From the NCBI RefSeq assembly GCF_951793255.1, contig NZ_OX636706.1, forward strand, positions 2,164,001 to 2,228,000: DNA of 64,000 nt. The letters run 5' to 3'. Shown piece after piece: positions 53,015-61,407 of the stretch; within the stretch, counting starts at the first letter, position 1, and each line of letters opens with the position of its first letter. This DNA comes from Desulfovibrio piger. GTDB taxonomy: Bacteria > Desulfobacterota > Desulfovibrionia > Desulfovibrionales > Desulfovibrionaceae. The notes under the pieces are model-generated. The model saw only the letters and a list, made by a program, of their open reading frames with translations, was not told the origin of the DNA and ran no database searches. Both the position numbers and the translations under genes were made by a program.

Positions 53015-54331
53015 ATGGCCTTCGAATACATCGGCGACCTGCTGGAAGAGGCCGTCCGCGACGTCAATCCCCTGGAGACGCGGGGACGCGTGGAGCAGGT
53101 GGTGGGCACCATCATCCGTGCCGTGGTCCCCGGTGTGAAAGTGGGGGAACTCTGCCTGCTGCGCAATCCCTGGGAAAACTGGAGCCTCAAGGCCGAGGTG
53201 GTCGGCTTTGTCAGGAACGTGGCCCTGCTGTCGCCCCTGGGCAATATGCAGGGCATCTCTCCGGCCACGGAAGTCATCCCCACGGGCGAGATACTCTCCG
53301 TCCCCGTGGGCTATGAGCTGCTGGGCCGCGTGGTGGATGGTCTGGGGCAGGCCATGGACGGCGGTCCGGCCATCAGGACGCGCACCCACTATCCGCTGGT
53401 GGCCGAAGCGCCCAATCCCATGACCCGCAAGGTCATCAGCAAGCCCATCTCCCTGGGCCTGCGCGTCATCGACGGCGTGCTGACCTGCGGGGAAGGGCAG
53501 CGCATGGGCATCTTTGCCGCAGCCGGCGGCGGCAAGTCCACGCTGTTGTCCAGTATCCTCAAAGGCTGCACGGCCGATGTCTGCGTGCTGGCGCTCATCG
53601 GGGAACGCGGCCGCGAAGTGCGGGAATTCATCGAACGCGACATCGGTCCGGAAGGGCGAAAAAAGGCCGTGCTCGTGGTCTCCACGTCGGACCGTTCCTC
53701 CATGGAGCGGCTCAAGGCCGCCTATACGGCCACGGCCATTGCCGAATATTTTCGCGATCAGGGCAAGAGCGTGCTGCTGATGATGGATTCCGTGACCCGT
53801 TTCGGACGCGCCCAGCGCGAGATCGGTCTGGCGGCCGGAGAACCGCCGACCCGCCGGGGCTTCCCGCCGTCGGTCTTCTCGGAGCTGCCCAAGCTCATGG
53901 AACGGGCGGGCAATTCGGACAAGGGCTCCATCACCGCCCTGTATACGGTGCTGGTGGAAGGTGATGACATGACCGAACCCATCGCCGACGAGACCCGGTC
54001 CATCCTTGACGGGCATATCGTGCTTTCGCGCAAGCTGGCCGCTGCCAACCATTATCCCGCCATCGACGTCCAGGCCAGCGTCAGCCGCGTCATGAACGCC
54101 GTGGTGGACAAGGAGCACAAGGCCGCGGCCCAGGCCCTGCGCAAGATTCTGGCCAAGTATGCGGAAGTGGAGCTGCTGGTGCAGATCGGCGAATACAAGA
54201 AAGGGGCCGATGCCGAGGCGGATTTCGCCCTGGGACATATCCAGGCGGTCAATGCCTTCTTGCGCCAGGGGCTGGAGGAAAAAAGTTCGTTCGAGGAGAC
54301 CCTGGCGGCCCTGAAAAAGGTCGTGCTGTAA
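53015..54331 (+). CDS. sctN: T3SS ATPase SctN
   Basis: A 438-residue F1-beta-like ATPase. Walker A is at about 168-176 (AAAGGGKST), Walker B at [15 protein letters not shown], with the family motif [18 protein letters not shown]. It unfolds substrates and releases chaperones at the export gate. It starts directly after the sctL stop. Confidence 0.98.
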   Translation: MAFEYIGDLLEEAVRDVNPLETRGRVEQVVGTIIRAVVPGVKVGELCLLRNPWENWSLKAEVVGFVRNVALLSPLGNMQGISPATEVIPTGEILSVPVGYELLGRVVDGLGQAMDGGPAIRTRTHYPLVAEAPNPMTRKVISKPISLGLRVIDGVLTCGEGQRMGIFAAAGGGKSTLLSSILKGCTADVCVLALIGERGREVREFIERDIGPEGRKKAVLVVSTSDRSSMERLKAAYTATAIAEYFRDQGKSVLLMMDSVTRFGRAQREIGLAAGEPPTRRGFPPSVFSELPKLMERAGNSDKGSITALYTVLVEGDDMTEPIADETRSILDGHIVLSRKLAAANHYPAIDVQASVSRVMNAVVDKEHKAAAQALRKILAKYAEVELLVQIGEYKKGADAEADFALGHIQAVNAFLRQGLEEKSSFEETLAALKKVVL

Positions 54332-54367
54332 GCGGGGCCCGGCCTCTGCATATGGCAAAGGTGCATC

Positions 54368-54859
54368 ATGGCGCAACGACTCTATCCCTTGCAGGCCCTG
54401 CTGTCCGTTCGCCACTATCGGGAGGACGCCGCCCGCAACGCCTTGCGGCTGGAGGAACGCCGGCTGGTACAGGCTCGTGAGGAAGTGGGGCGGCGGCAGG
54501 CCGAGCTGGAACGCTACCGCATCTGGCGGCAGGAAGAAGAGGAGCGGCGTTATGCCGCCATCCTGGGGGCCAGCCTTTCTCTGGAAGAGGTGGCGGATTT
54601 TCGGGCCTCTCTGGGCATGCTGGCCACCGGAGAGCAGGAACGCTTCCAGGCCGTGCGCCAGGCGGAAGAGCAGGTGCGGCAGCAGGAACAGGCCGTGACC
54701 GGTGCGCAACGGGCCGTGGCCCTGGCCCGCCGGGAAGCGGCGAAGATCGAGAAACATCGTGACATCTGGCAGGAGAACGCCAAACGGGAGCAGGAGCATC
54801 TGGAAGATCTGGAGCTGGAGGAGTTCGCCACCCCTTCCCGCGCCAGTGACGATGCCTGA
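54368..54859 (+). CDS. sctO: T3SS central stalk protein SctO
   Basis: A 163-residue protein that is almost entirely charged coiled coil (about residues 10-140), like YscO/FliJ, the shaft linking SctN to SctV. Placed between sctN and sctP. Confidence 0.88.
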   Translation: MAQRLYPLQALLSVRHYREDAARNALRLEERRLVQAREEVGRRQAELERYRIWRQEEEERRYAAILGASLSLEEVADFRASLGMLATGEQERFQAVRQAEEQVRQQEQAVTGAQRAVALARREAAKIEKHRDIWQENAKREQEHLEDLELEEFATPSRASDDA

Positions 54860-54915
54860 GGCCCCCCGCAGGGTGTTCGGCCGGATCCGCATGGCGGCAT
54901 ATGCTGGAGGTGCCC

Positions 54916-55539
54916 ATGGGCATGGAGATCAGTTCCCGACGCTTGCAGGAAGCGGATTCCCGCATGCAGGCGGAGCGTGAAGGCGCGGATCGTCCCGTGG
55001 ACGACAGGGACAAGGAACGTTTTGACCGGGCCATGCAGGAATCCCGGGAACGGGACGGGCAGGGCGGTCAGGAAAATGGTCGGGGCGGTTCCCGGCAGGA
55101 TGCCCTGTCGCCCCAGGCGCTGCTGGACAGCCTTTTCGGCAGCCGCATGCAGAGCATGCAGACGAGCGCCGCACAGGCGGCTCCGGCTCCCGGGGATGTG
55201 GACGCCCTTGTGAACGAACTGGTGGACCGTATCCTGGTCTCCGAGCCGGGCAAGGGCTCTCCGGAAGTCCGCATCACGCTGGGGCAGGGCCCGCTTTCGG
55301 GCGCGGAGCTGTGTCTGGCACGGGCGCAGGACGGCCAGCTGTTCATCCGGCTCGCCTGCGCCGATCCGGCGTCCTTCCAGACGGCGGTGGGGGCACAGGA
55401 TGCCTTGCGCAGCGCTCTGGAGCGCAGTGGCGAGAACGTTCGCGTGGAGATCGTCCAGAGCCGGGCGGACGGCGGCAATGAAGGCGATGCCCGGCAGCAG
55501 TCCCGGGGCCGCCAGGATTACGTCCCTGACGTGGAGTAG
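54916..55539 (+). CDS. sctP: T3SS needle-length regulator SctP-like
   Basis: A 207-residue protein with a disordered N-terminal half and a compact C-terminal domain (VRITLGQGPLSGAELCLARA ...) like the T3S4/HrpP-type domain that signals needle completion. It is short compared with YscP (over 450), which would fit a short needle. GGAGG five bases before the ATG at 54916 decides the start. Confidence 0.78.
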   Translation: MGMEISSRRLQEADSRMQAEREGADRPVDDRDKERFDRAMQESRERDGQGGQENGRGGSRQDALSPQALLDSLFGSRMQSMQTSAAQAAPAPGDVDALVNELVDRILVSEPGKGSPEVRITLGQGPLSGAELCLARAQDGQLFIRLACADPASFQTAVGAQDALRSALERSGENVRVEIVQSRADGGNEGDARQQSRGRQDYVPDVE

Positions 55540-55624
55540 CTACGGCCGCCACACGGCGCGCCACGATATTTTCCCCCTCCGAAGGGGAGCGGACAGATCC
55601 CGCTGATTTCGGAAAAGGTGAGTC

Positions 55625-56821
55625 ATGTCCCAGGTGATCCCTTCCCGGCCTTTCATCCCGCCAGCGCTGCCGCCGTTGCAGGCGCGGCTGGTCAATGCCC
55701 TCGTCTGCCGGGCCCTGCCGCTGACCGTAGCGCTGGATGCCGGTGCGGAGCAGCCTGTTCCCTGTACGTTGTCGTTCAATGTCGCGGCGGCCACCGCGGA
55801 GCAGGATGCTCCCTTTGTTCCGGCGGCCGTGCTGTATCTGAGCAGTGGCGAGGATCTGTGGCGCTTGGAATGGTCATCTCTGGAGGCACTGGCCCTGAGG
55901 CCGGATCTTGCCGCCTGGCGCAGCGCCCTGCCCGCAGGGGAGCAGACCTTTGCCCGCCTGCCCGGCGAATTGTGTCTGGCTGTTCTGGAGCGTTTGCTGC
56001 AGCCTGCGCTGCAACGGCTGGAACCCTTCCTGGGCTGTGAACTGCGTTTTAGCGGTACACCGCAGGCCGGGATCGCCTGGGGCGGTTCGTTGCCCCTGCG
56101 GCTGGATCTGCCCGGTGGTGAGGCTGTCTTCCTGCGTCTGTCCTGGGCGAAGGAAAATGCCGCACGCTATGTGCTGGAGCGGCTGGAACAGCTCCCCATG
56201 CGCACGGAGGCCGGGGTCTGTTTCACGGGGACATTGGCCTGTCCGCTGGAAGCGGGGCGCATGCATCTGTCCGCAGACGAGGCGGCGACGCTGGTCCCGG
56301 GGGATGTCCTTTTGCCGGAGAGCTGGGCCCCTGAGACGCCGCGTCTGCGCCTGCCGCAGGGCAGGGCACTGGCCTGCCGGCTTGGGGAAGGGATCTTGTC
56401 CGTGCTGGGGCCGGATATGGGTGATCCCGGCCGGGAGTCTGCAGAGAAAGAAAGCGAGGACGGCATGAGTGAGGAACAGCTGGCCCCTGCCGGGGCCGTC
56501 CAGGGCGATGGGCCCGCCACAGAAGCCCCCACGGTGGCCCCCGCACCTGTCGGGGCACTGGAACTGCCTGTGGTCTTTGAGATCGGCAGGCTGCATCTTC
56601 GTCTGGACGAACTGGCGGCGCTTGTCCCCGGGCATACGCTGGCCCTGGGCGGCGAGACGCCGTCGCCCGTCGTGGACATCCGTGTGGCGGGGCAGCTGCT
56701 GGCGCAGGGACGTCTGGTGGATGTGGGCGGCATGCCGGGCGTGCAGATCACCCGCATGCATGCTGCCGGACAGGACGGCGGTACGCCGCAGGGGGTCGGG
56801 GATGGAACTGGCCGGGATTAA
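55625..56821 (+). CDS. sctQ: T3SS C-ring/sorting platform protein SctQ
   Basis: A 398-residue protein with two SpoA (FliN/FliM C-terminal) domains: one around residues 205-260 and a second from about 315 to 385 (LPVVFEIGRLHLRLDELAAL, ... PVVDIRVAGQLLAQGRLVDV). An ATG at residue 281, preceded by GAGGA, could give a separate C-terminal product. It overlaps sctR by 20 bases. Confidence 0.92.
   Translation: MSQVIPSRPFIPPALPPLQARLVNALVCRALPLTVALDAGAEQPVPCTLSFNVAAATAEQDAPFVPAAVLYLSSGEDLWRLEWSSLEALALRPDLAAWRSALPAGEQTFARLPGELCLAVLERLLQPALQRLEPFLGCELRFSGTPQAGIAWGGSLPLRLDLPGGEAVFLRLSWAKENAARYVLERLEQLPMRTEAGVCFTGTLACPLEAGRMHLSADEAATLVPGDVLLPESWAPETPRLRLPQGRALACRLGEGILSVLGPDMGDPGRESAEKESEDGMSEEQLAPAGAVQGDGPATEAPTVAPAPVGALELPVVFEIGRLHLRLDELAALVPGHTLALGGETPSPVVDIRVAGQLLAQGRLVDVGGMPGVQITRMHAAGQDGGTPQGVGDGTGRD
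56465..56821 (+). CDS. Possible internal translation product SctQ-C
   Basis: An in-frame ATG at 56465 (SctQ residue 281), with GAGGA four bases upstream, would yield 118 residues containing the second SpoA domain. YscQ-C and Spa33-C are made this way and bind full-length SctQ. The sequence supports this but does not prove it. Confidence 0.5.
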   Translation: MSEEQLAPAGAVQGDGPATEAPTVAPAPVGALELPVVFEIGRLHLRLDELAALVPGHTLALGGETPSPVVDIRVAGQLLAQGRLVDVGGMPGVQITRMHAAGQDGGTPQGVGDGTGRD

Positions 56822-57458
56822 TCCCCTCTATCTCATCGCGGGCCTGGCGCTCTTAGGGCTGGCGCCCTTTTTGCTCATGATGGTCACGTCCTACGTGAAG
56901 ATCGTGGTGGTCACGAGCCTTGTCCGCAACGCGCTGGGCGTGCAGCAGGTGCCGCCTGCCATGGTCATGAACGGCCTGGCCATCATCCTGACGGTCTTCA
57001 TCATGGCGCCGGTGGCCATGGATACCAAGGCCCTGCTGGAGGAACAGCGGTTCAGCGCGAACCCGAAGCCTTCGGAGATGCTGGAGACCCTGCAGGCCGT
57101 CTCGCCGCCGTTGCGGCAATTCCTGGAAAAGAACACCAGCCCCGCCATCCTGCAGGAATTCATGGGTACGGCCCAGCGCATATGGCCGGAGCATCAGCGG
57201 CAGAGCATCACGCGTGACAACATGTTCATCCTGGTGCCGGCCTTTACCATCACGGAACTGACCAAGGCGTTCCAGATCGGCTTTTTGCTCTATTTGCCTT
57301 TCGTTGCCATAGACCTTATCATTTCCAATGTCCTGCTGGCCATGGGCATGATGATGGTTTCGCCCATGACCATTTCCCTGCCGTTCAAGCTGCTGCTGTT
57401 CGTGACGCTGGACGGCTGGCTGAAGATCAGTCAGGGCCTGCTGCTCAGCTATCAGTAG
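56802..57458 (+). CDS. sctR: T3SS export gate protein SctR (YscR/FliP family)
   Basis: A 218-residue protein with four helices and the FliP-family stretches FLLMMVTSYVKIVVVTSLVR and MGMMMVSPMTISLPFKLLLF. It is the last apparatus gene of the rightward block; its partners sctS and sctT are in the opposite operon, so the gate is made from two transcripts. Confidence 0.97.
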   Translation: MELAGINPLYLIAGLALLGLAPFLLMMVTSYVKIVVVTSLVRNALGVQQVPPAMVMNGLAIILTVFIMAPVAMDTKALLEEQRFSANPKPSEMLETLQAVSPPLRQFLEKNTSPAILQEFMGTAQRIWPEHQRQSITRDNMFILVPAFTITELTKAFQIGFLLYLPFVAIDLIISNVLLAMGMMMVSPMTISLPFKLLLFVTLDGWLKISQGLLLSYQ

Positions 57459-57475
57459 CCAGATTCGGAGGTTCT

Positions 57476-57814
57476 ATGGAAGTCATCGTAACGGAACAGG
57501 ACGGTATCGCCATCGTGGAGCTTGCAGGCCGCATGGACGCCACGACGACACCGGAATTCGAAAACGCGACCCGCGCCCTGCTGGAAGCGGGCAAGCAGCG
57601 TTTGCTCATCGACATGTCCCGGCTGGAATACATCAGCTCCGCCGGACTGCGGGGCATCCTGGGGCTCGTCAAGGCGCTCAAGGCCTGTGCCGGCAAGCTG
57701 GCCTTCTGTTCCCTGCAGCCCATGACGGCGGAAGTGTTCCGCATCTCCGGGTTCAACGCCATGCTGACTGTCCGGGACAGTCGGCAGGAAGCCCTTGCGG
57801 CTCTGGCCGGCTGA
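57476..57814 (+). CDS. STAS-domain anti-anti-sigma factor (RsbV/BtrV-like)
   Basis: A 112-residue STAS protein. The serine expected to be phosphorylated lies in DMSRLEYISSAGLRGILG (SSAG motif). In partner switching the unphosphorylated form binds the kinase encoded next door and frees that kinase's target. GGAGG precedes the ATG, 17 bases after sctR. Confidence 0.93.
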   Translation: MEVIVTEQDGIAIVELAGRMDATTTPEFENATRALLEAGKQRLLIDMSRLEYISSAGLRGILGLVKALKACAGKLAFCSLQPMTAEVFRISGFNAMLTVRDSRQEALAALAG

Positions 57815-57833
57815 GAGGGCAAGGAGGTAGGCT

Positions 57834-58289
57834 GTGGCCAGAATCATGCTTCCCGCCCGTGTTGACAGCTGCGCGCCGGCCATGGAATTCCTGCGTGAAC
57901 ACCTGGCCGCCGACTACGCCGACATCCTTGGTTTCGTGGAACTGGCAGTAGAAGAACTGCTGGTCAATGTGGCCACCTATGCCTATGCCGGCACCTGCCC
58001 GCAGGAAGGCGACAGGAGCGCCCACTGGGGGCAGATGGAACTGGGCTTCAAGCGGGTGAGCATGGACAGCGCGCCCTTCCTCTGCGTCTGGATACGGGAC
58101 TGGGGCACGTCTTTCGATCCGTTCATGGAGACCGCCACGCCGGACACGTCGCTGGCCGCAGAGGATCGCCCCATCGGCGGTCTGGGCGTCCACCTGGTCA
58201 AGAACGTTTCCGCGCACCACTGCTACAGCGGTGATGACGGCACCAATACCATCGAACTCTATTTCCAGCTTGCCCACGACGAAAATTGA
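57834..58289 (+). CDS. RsbW-like serine kinase / anti-sigma factor
   Basis: A 151-residue GHKL ATPase: N box ELAVEELLVNVATYAY, G1 IRDWGTSFDP, G2 PIGGLGVHLVKN. GTG start with AAGGAGGT. It should phosphorylate the adjacent STAS protein. No ECF or sigma-B-type factor is encoded in the window, so the regulated partner is unknown; the sigma-54-type activator or a T3SS component are candidates. Confidence 0.92.
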   Translation: MARIMLPARVDSCAPAMEFLREHLAADYADILGFVELAVEELLVNVATYAYAGTCPQEGDRSAHWGQMELGFKRVSMDSAPFLCVWIRDWGTSFDPFMETATPDTSLAAEDRPIGGLGVHLVKNVSAHHCYSGDDGTNTIELYFQLAHDEN

Positions 58290-58292
58290 GCC

Positions 58293-59042
58293 GTGAAGGA
58301 TAGCCGCTGCCTTCATATTTTCTGTTTTTTTTGCCTGCTGCTGTGCCTTTTGCCGGCCGGGGGCTGTGGCTCCCGGACGTCCGGGCATGTGGCGCCTCCG
58401 CCGGAAGCGGCATTGCCGCCGGTGCCCCTGCAGCCCGGTACGGGCATCCTTTCCCATGAATATCAGGAGCAGAAGGTCCTGCCGCGCATGGTACGGGTCG
58501 CTTCCCTGCCGCAGAAAAAAGCCCCGGGCGATGCCCGGCAGGCCGCAGCGGCCATGACGGCTCCTGCCCCCCAGACCATGACCGTGGCCGCCGTATCAAC
58601 GGCTGACCGGGACGAGCGGCAGGCTTTTGCTGCCGCACCGGAGGAATGGCGCCGTCTGGCCCGTGAGGCCGAGGAGATCTTCGGCCTTGATGCGGGGCTT
58701 GTGCTGGCGGTCATCCAGGCCGAATCCTCCTTTGACCACACCGCAGTCTCACCCGTAGGGGCCCAGGGGGCCATGCAGATCATGCCCCATACCCAGGAAG
58801 AGCTGGGACTCATCGACCCCTTCGATCCCCGGGCCAATGTCTATGCCGGTTCCCAGTATTTGATGCACCAGCTGCAGCGCTTCGGCTCCGTGGAGCTGGC
58901 CCTGGCGGCCTACAATGCCGGGCCCGGCAGCGTGGAGCAGTACGGCGGCATCCCGCCTTTTCCTGAAACGCAGGAATTCGTCCGGCGCGTCCTGGTCTAC
59001 TGGAACCGGAACATTCCTGCGGACCAGCCGACGCATTCTTAA
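58293..59042 (+). CDS. Lytic transglycosylase lipoprotein (SLT domain)
   Basis: A 249-residue protein with lipobox LPAGGC (Cys25), a Pro/Ala-rich linker and a C-terminal SLT domain (VIQAESSFDHTAVSPVGAQG with the catalytic Glu, then QIMPHT, then AYNAGPG). It probably opens peptidoglycan for the T3SS machine. GTG start three bases after the kinase stop. Last gene of the rightward block. Confidence 0.9.
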   Translation: MKDSRCLHIFCFFCLLLCLLPAGGCGSRTSGHVAPPPEAALPPVPLQPGTGILSHEYQEQKVLPRMVRVASLPQKKAPGDARQAAAAMTAPAPQTMTVAAVSTADRDERQAFAAAPEEWRRLAREAEEIFGLDAGLVLAVIQAESSFDHTAVSPVGAQGAMQIMPHTQEELGLIDPFDPRANVYAGSQYLMHQLQRFGSVELALAAYNAGPGSVEQYGGIPPFPETQEFVRRVLVYWNRNIPADQPTHS

Positions 59043-59335
59043 GAACAGGCGGGGCGGGAGCCCTTGCTGCCGTCTCTCATCTCCTCTGCCAGCCTTTATG
59101 CTGACGTGGGGCCGCCGCAAGCCTCGCCTCCCTGGTGCCTCGGCTGAGCCCTTCCGGCCCTGAGCCGGTGCCCTTCCCCTGTCTATCTTCTCTTTTCCTT
59201 CCGCTTCCTCGTTCCCTTTTGCTTCCTGGTTTCCATGGCCGAAGGCTAAGCTGCCTGTCGGCGCATCCGGGATTTCTCGGGCGTATCCTGTCCGTATCGA
59301 TCCTTCCGGGGGCCTGTTTGCCGTCCTCTCCCGGC
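59043..59335 (+). other. Convergent intergenic region with C/T-rich, G-poor tract
   Basis: No gene or intrinsic terminator is visible after the transglycosylase. A long pyrimidine-rich tract (about 59169-59235 on the plus strand) resembles a Rho utilisation region and could end the rightward T3SS transcript. Confidence 0.4.
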
Positions 59336-60988
59336 TTACTGCGGGCTCTGGACGTTCGCCCGATCAAGGATGATACGTTCCCCTCGTGGTGCCGTCAGCG
59401 GGGAATGACGCCGGATGTAGTCGCCCGTCAGCTCCCTGACGGACAAGGGACTGGTGGCCAGCAGACGGCCTTGCCGCAACATCCCGAAACCGTCGCCGCC
59501 TGACGCCAGAAAATCGCTCAGGACCACACCATAACGGCCCTGAGGATCGAGCACATGCCGCCGACCGCGTTCGTCCACGATATGGACGGCCTGCAGACGC
59601 CGGCCTGCAGGGCGGCTGGTGTCCGCCTCATAGGCCAGGCCCGCCACCTGCAGCAGCTGCGGCCCTTCCCCGTCGGGCCCGGACACGGCGTGCTCCAGGG
59701 CGTCCATGATCTGTTTGCCTGAATATTCGCGGACATACACCTGACCGTCAAAAGGATGCAGGGCCAGCAGATCTCCCCGGGAAATGTCGCCTGCGGGCAG
59801 GGAGGCCCGGATGGCGCCGCCGTTAACCAGAGCCAGGCGGGCCCCCTGTTTCCTTCCGTATTCCAGAAAAGCGTCTGCCGTCAGCAGGCCGCTGAAGCAG
59901 TCGCCCTTGCGGCAGGCTTCCATGCCGTCCGGCATCCGCACGCTGTGGCGGCCTACGATCTCCGTACGATAGCGCTCCAGGCTCTTCGCGTAGCCGGCCA
60001 CCAGACGGGTCATGGCTTCGTCCTGCGGCAGGGCCGGGAGGAGTTCCCGGGGACCGCCCGTCCAGGACACAGGGGTGCCCGCCGCATCGAAGGTGATGCT
60101 CAGATCCCCCAGATAGCGGGTCGCACGGGCGGCTGTCACCACGAGGACAGGAGCGCCATCCGGCGCGTGTTCCACGATGGGGTAGGGGCCATCCTTGGAG
60201 CCGGGGCCGAGATAGGTGTGGGTATGGCCGCCCACGATGACATCCACGCCGTTGACGCTGCGGGCCAGCTCCCTGTCCCGTTCCAGCCCCAGATGGGTCA
60301 CGATGATGATATGCCGGATGCCCTGAGCCTCCAGCTCGGCGACGTACTGCTGCAGTGTTGTCCGTGCATCCCGGAACGTGGTCCGGGGGCAGGCGGCCGC
60401 CAGTCCGGTGACTTCGTCATTGGCCAGCCCGATGATGCCCACCCTGGTCCCGCGTACCGTCCGGACAAGGTAGGGGAGTATGCGGCTCCCGGCCAGCGGG
60501 CAGCCCTGCTGCGGCGTCAGATTGGCGGCCAGCACCGGCAGGGGCTGGGCCTCCAGGAAACGGGCCAGTTCGCGGCATCCTTCGTCGAACTCATGATTGC
60601 CCAAGGTCATGGCGTCGTAGGGCAGCAGCGCGTCCGCAGCGGCGATCACGGGCCACTTGTTGACGCTGTAGAACAGGGTGCCCTGGAACTGGTCGCCCGC
60701 GTCCAGGGCGATGACGTTGTCCTGCTCCTGCCGGGCAGTCTGGATGGCTGCGCTGATGCGAGCCAGGCCGCCGCGGCAGTCCGCGGCCTCGAAACAGGCG
60801 TTCATGTGCTCATCGATACCGGCAAGAAAGGCATGGGTATCATTCACGTGCAGGAGGCGCAGCTCCAGACCTGCATCCGGGGTTGTCTTGCGGTGCGCAG
60901 GAGCGCAGGCAACCATGAGGAGGAAAAGAGCACAGAGGAGGGCCGTGAACGGCAGGAGCCGCATTCGTTCCCGTAGCAGGTGATGCAT
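59336..60988 (-). CDS. 5'-nucleotidase / metallophosphatase lipoprotein
   Basis: A 550-residue exported protein with a lipobox ending MVAC. The N-terminal calcineurin-like domain has HVNDTHAF, ALDAGDQFQGT, TLGNHEFDEG, VTHLGLERD and GGHTHT; the C-terminal 5'-nucleotidase domain (from about 350) follows. UshA-like: hydrolyses nucleotides or UDP-sugars in the periplasm. AAAGGA precedes the ATG at 60988; a start 29 codons further upstream is less likely. Monocistronic. Confidence 0.92.
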   Translation of the reverse strand: MHHLLRERMRLLPFTALLCALFLLMVACAPAHRKTTPDAGLELRLLHVNDTHAFLAGIDEHMNACFEAADCRGGLARISAAIQTARQEQDNVIALDAGDQFQGTLFYSVNKWPVIAAADALLPYDAMTLGNHEFDEGCRELARFLEAQPLPVLAANLTPQQGCPLAGSRILPYLVRTVRGTRVGIIGLANDEVTGLAAACPRTTFRDARTTLQQYVAELEAQGIRHIIIVTHLGLERDRELARSVNGVDVIVGGHTHTYLGPGSKDGPYPIVEHAPDGAPVLVVTAARATRYLGDLSITFDAAGTPVSWTGGPRELLPALPQDEAMTRLVAGYAKSLERYRTEIVGRHSVRMPDGMEACRKGDCFSGLLTADAFLEYGRKQGARLALVNGGAIRASLPAGDISRGDLLALHPFDGQVYVREYSGKQIMDALEHAVSGPDGEGPQLLQVAGLAYEADTSRPAGRRLQAVHIVDERGRRHVLDPQGRYGVVLSDFLASGGDGFGMLRQGRLLATSPLSVRELTGDYIRRHSPLTAPRGERIILDRANVQSPQ

Positions 60989-61298
60989 GGATATATCCTT
61001 TCTGTTTGCCTGATGTGCGGGAGAGCCGACGCCAGCACGATGGTGAGGGCCCCAATGCCTGCCAGGCTTATGCATGGAGGCATCCGTTGCAGGATCGCAT
61101 GGTGAGGCTGGTCATGCGCAGGCAGCGTGCCTGTGCCTTCCTTGGGGCAGGATGGCCGCAGCCGGACGGTATGCACGGACGGGATAGGCAACCCGTCCCT
61201 CGCCCGACGATTGTTATACGGGGAGGGCGTGAAAGGGAAGGGCATATCCGGGGTGGCGGGTGTGCCTTTGTTTTGCTTTTGGCTGAGGCCCCCGGGAA
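60989..61298. other. Intergenic region upstream of the 5'-nucleotidase
   Basis: No supported gene; it should contain the nucleotidase promoter. Short open frames on both strands have no ribosome site or recognisable domain. Confidence 0.5.
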
Positions 61299-61334
61299 CA
61301 GAAAAACGGCACCTGCATGACTGCAAGTGCCGTT
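61299..61334 (-). terminator. Terminator after the alcohol dehydrogenase gene
   Basis: The stem AACGGCACCTGCA / TGCAAGTGCCGTT is followed on the minus strand by T5. Confidence 0.8.
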
Positions 61335-61407
61335 GGACATGTTGCCGGATCGGGGCAATGGTGTGTATGGCTGGCAGCCTGCCGGTCAGACAGGCCGGGG
61401 AGAGGCG

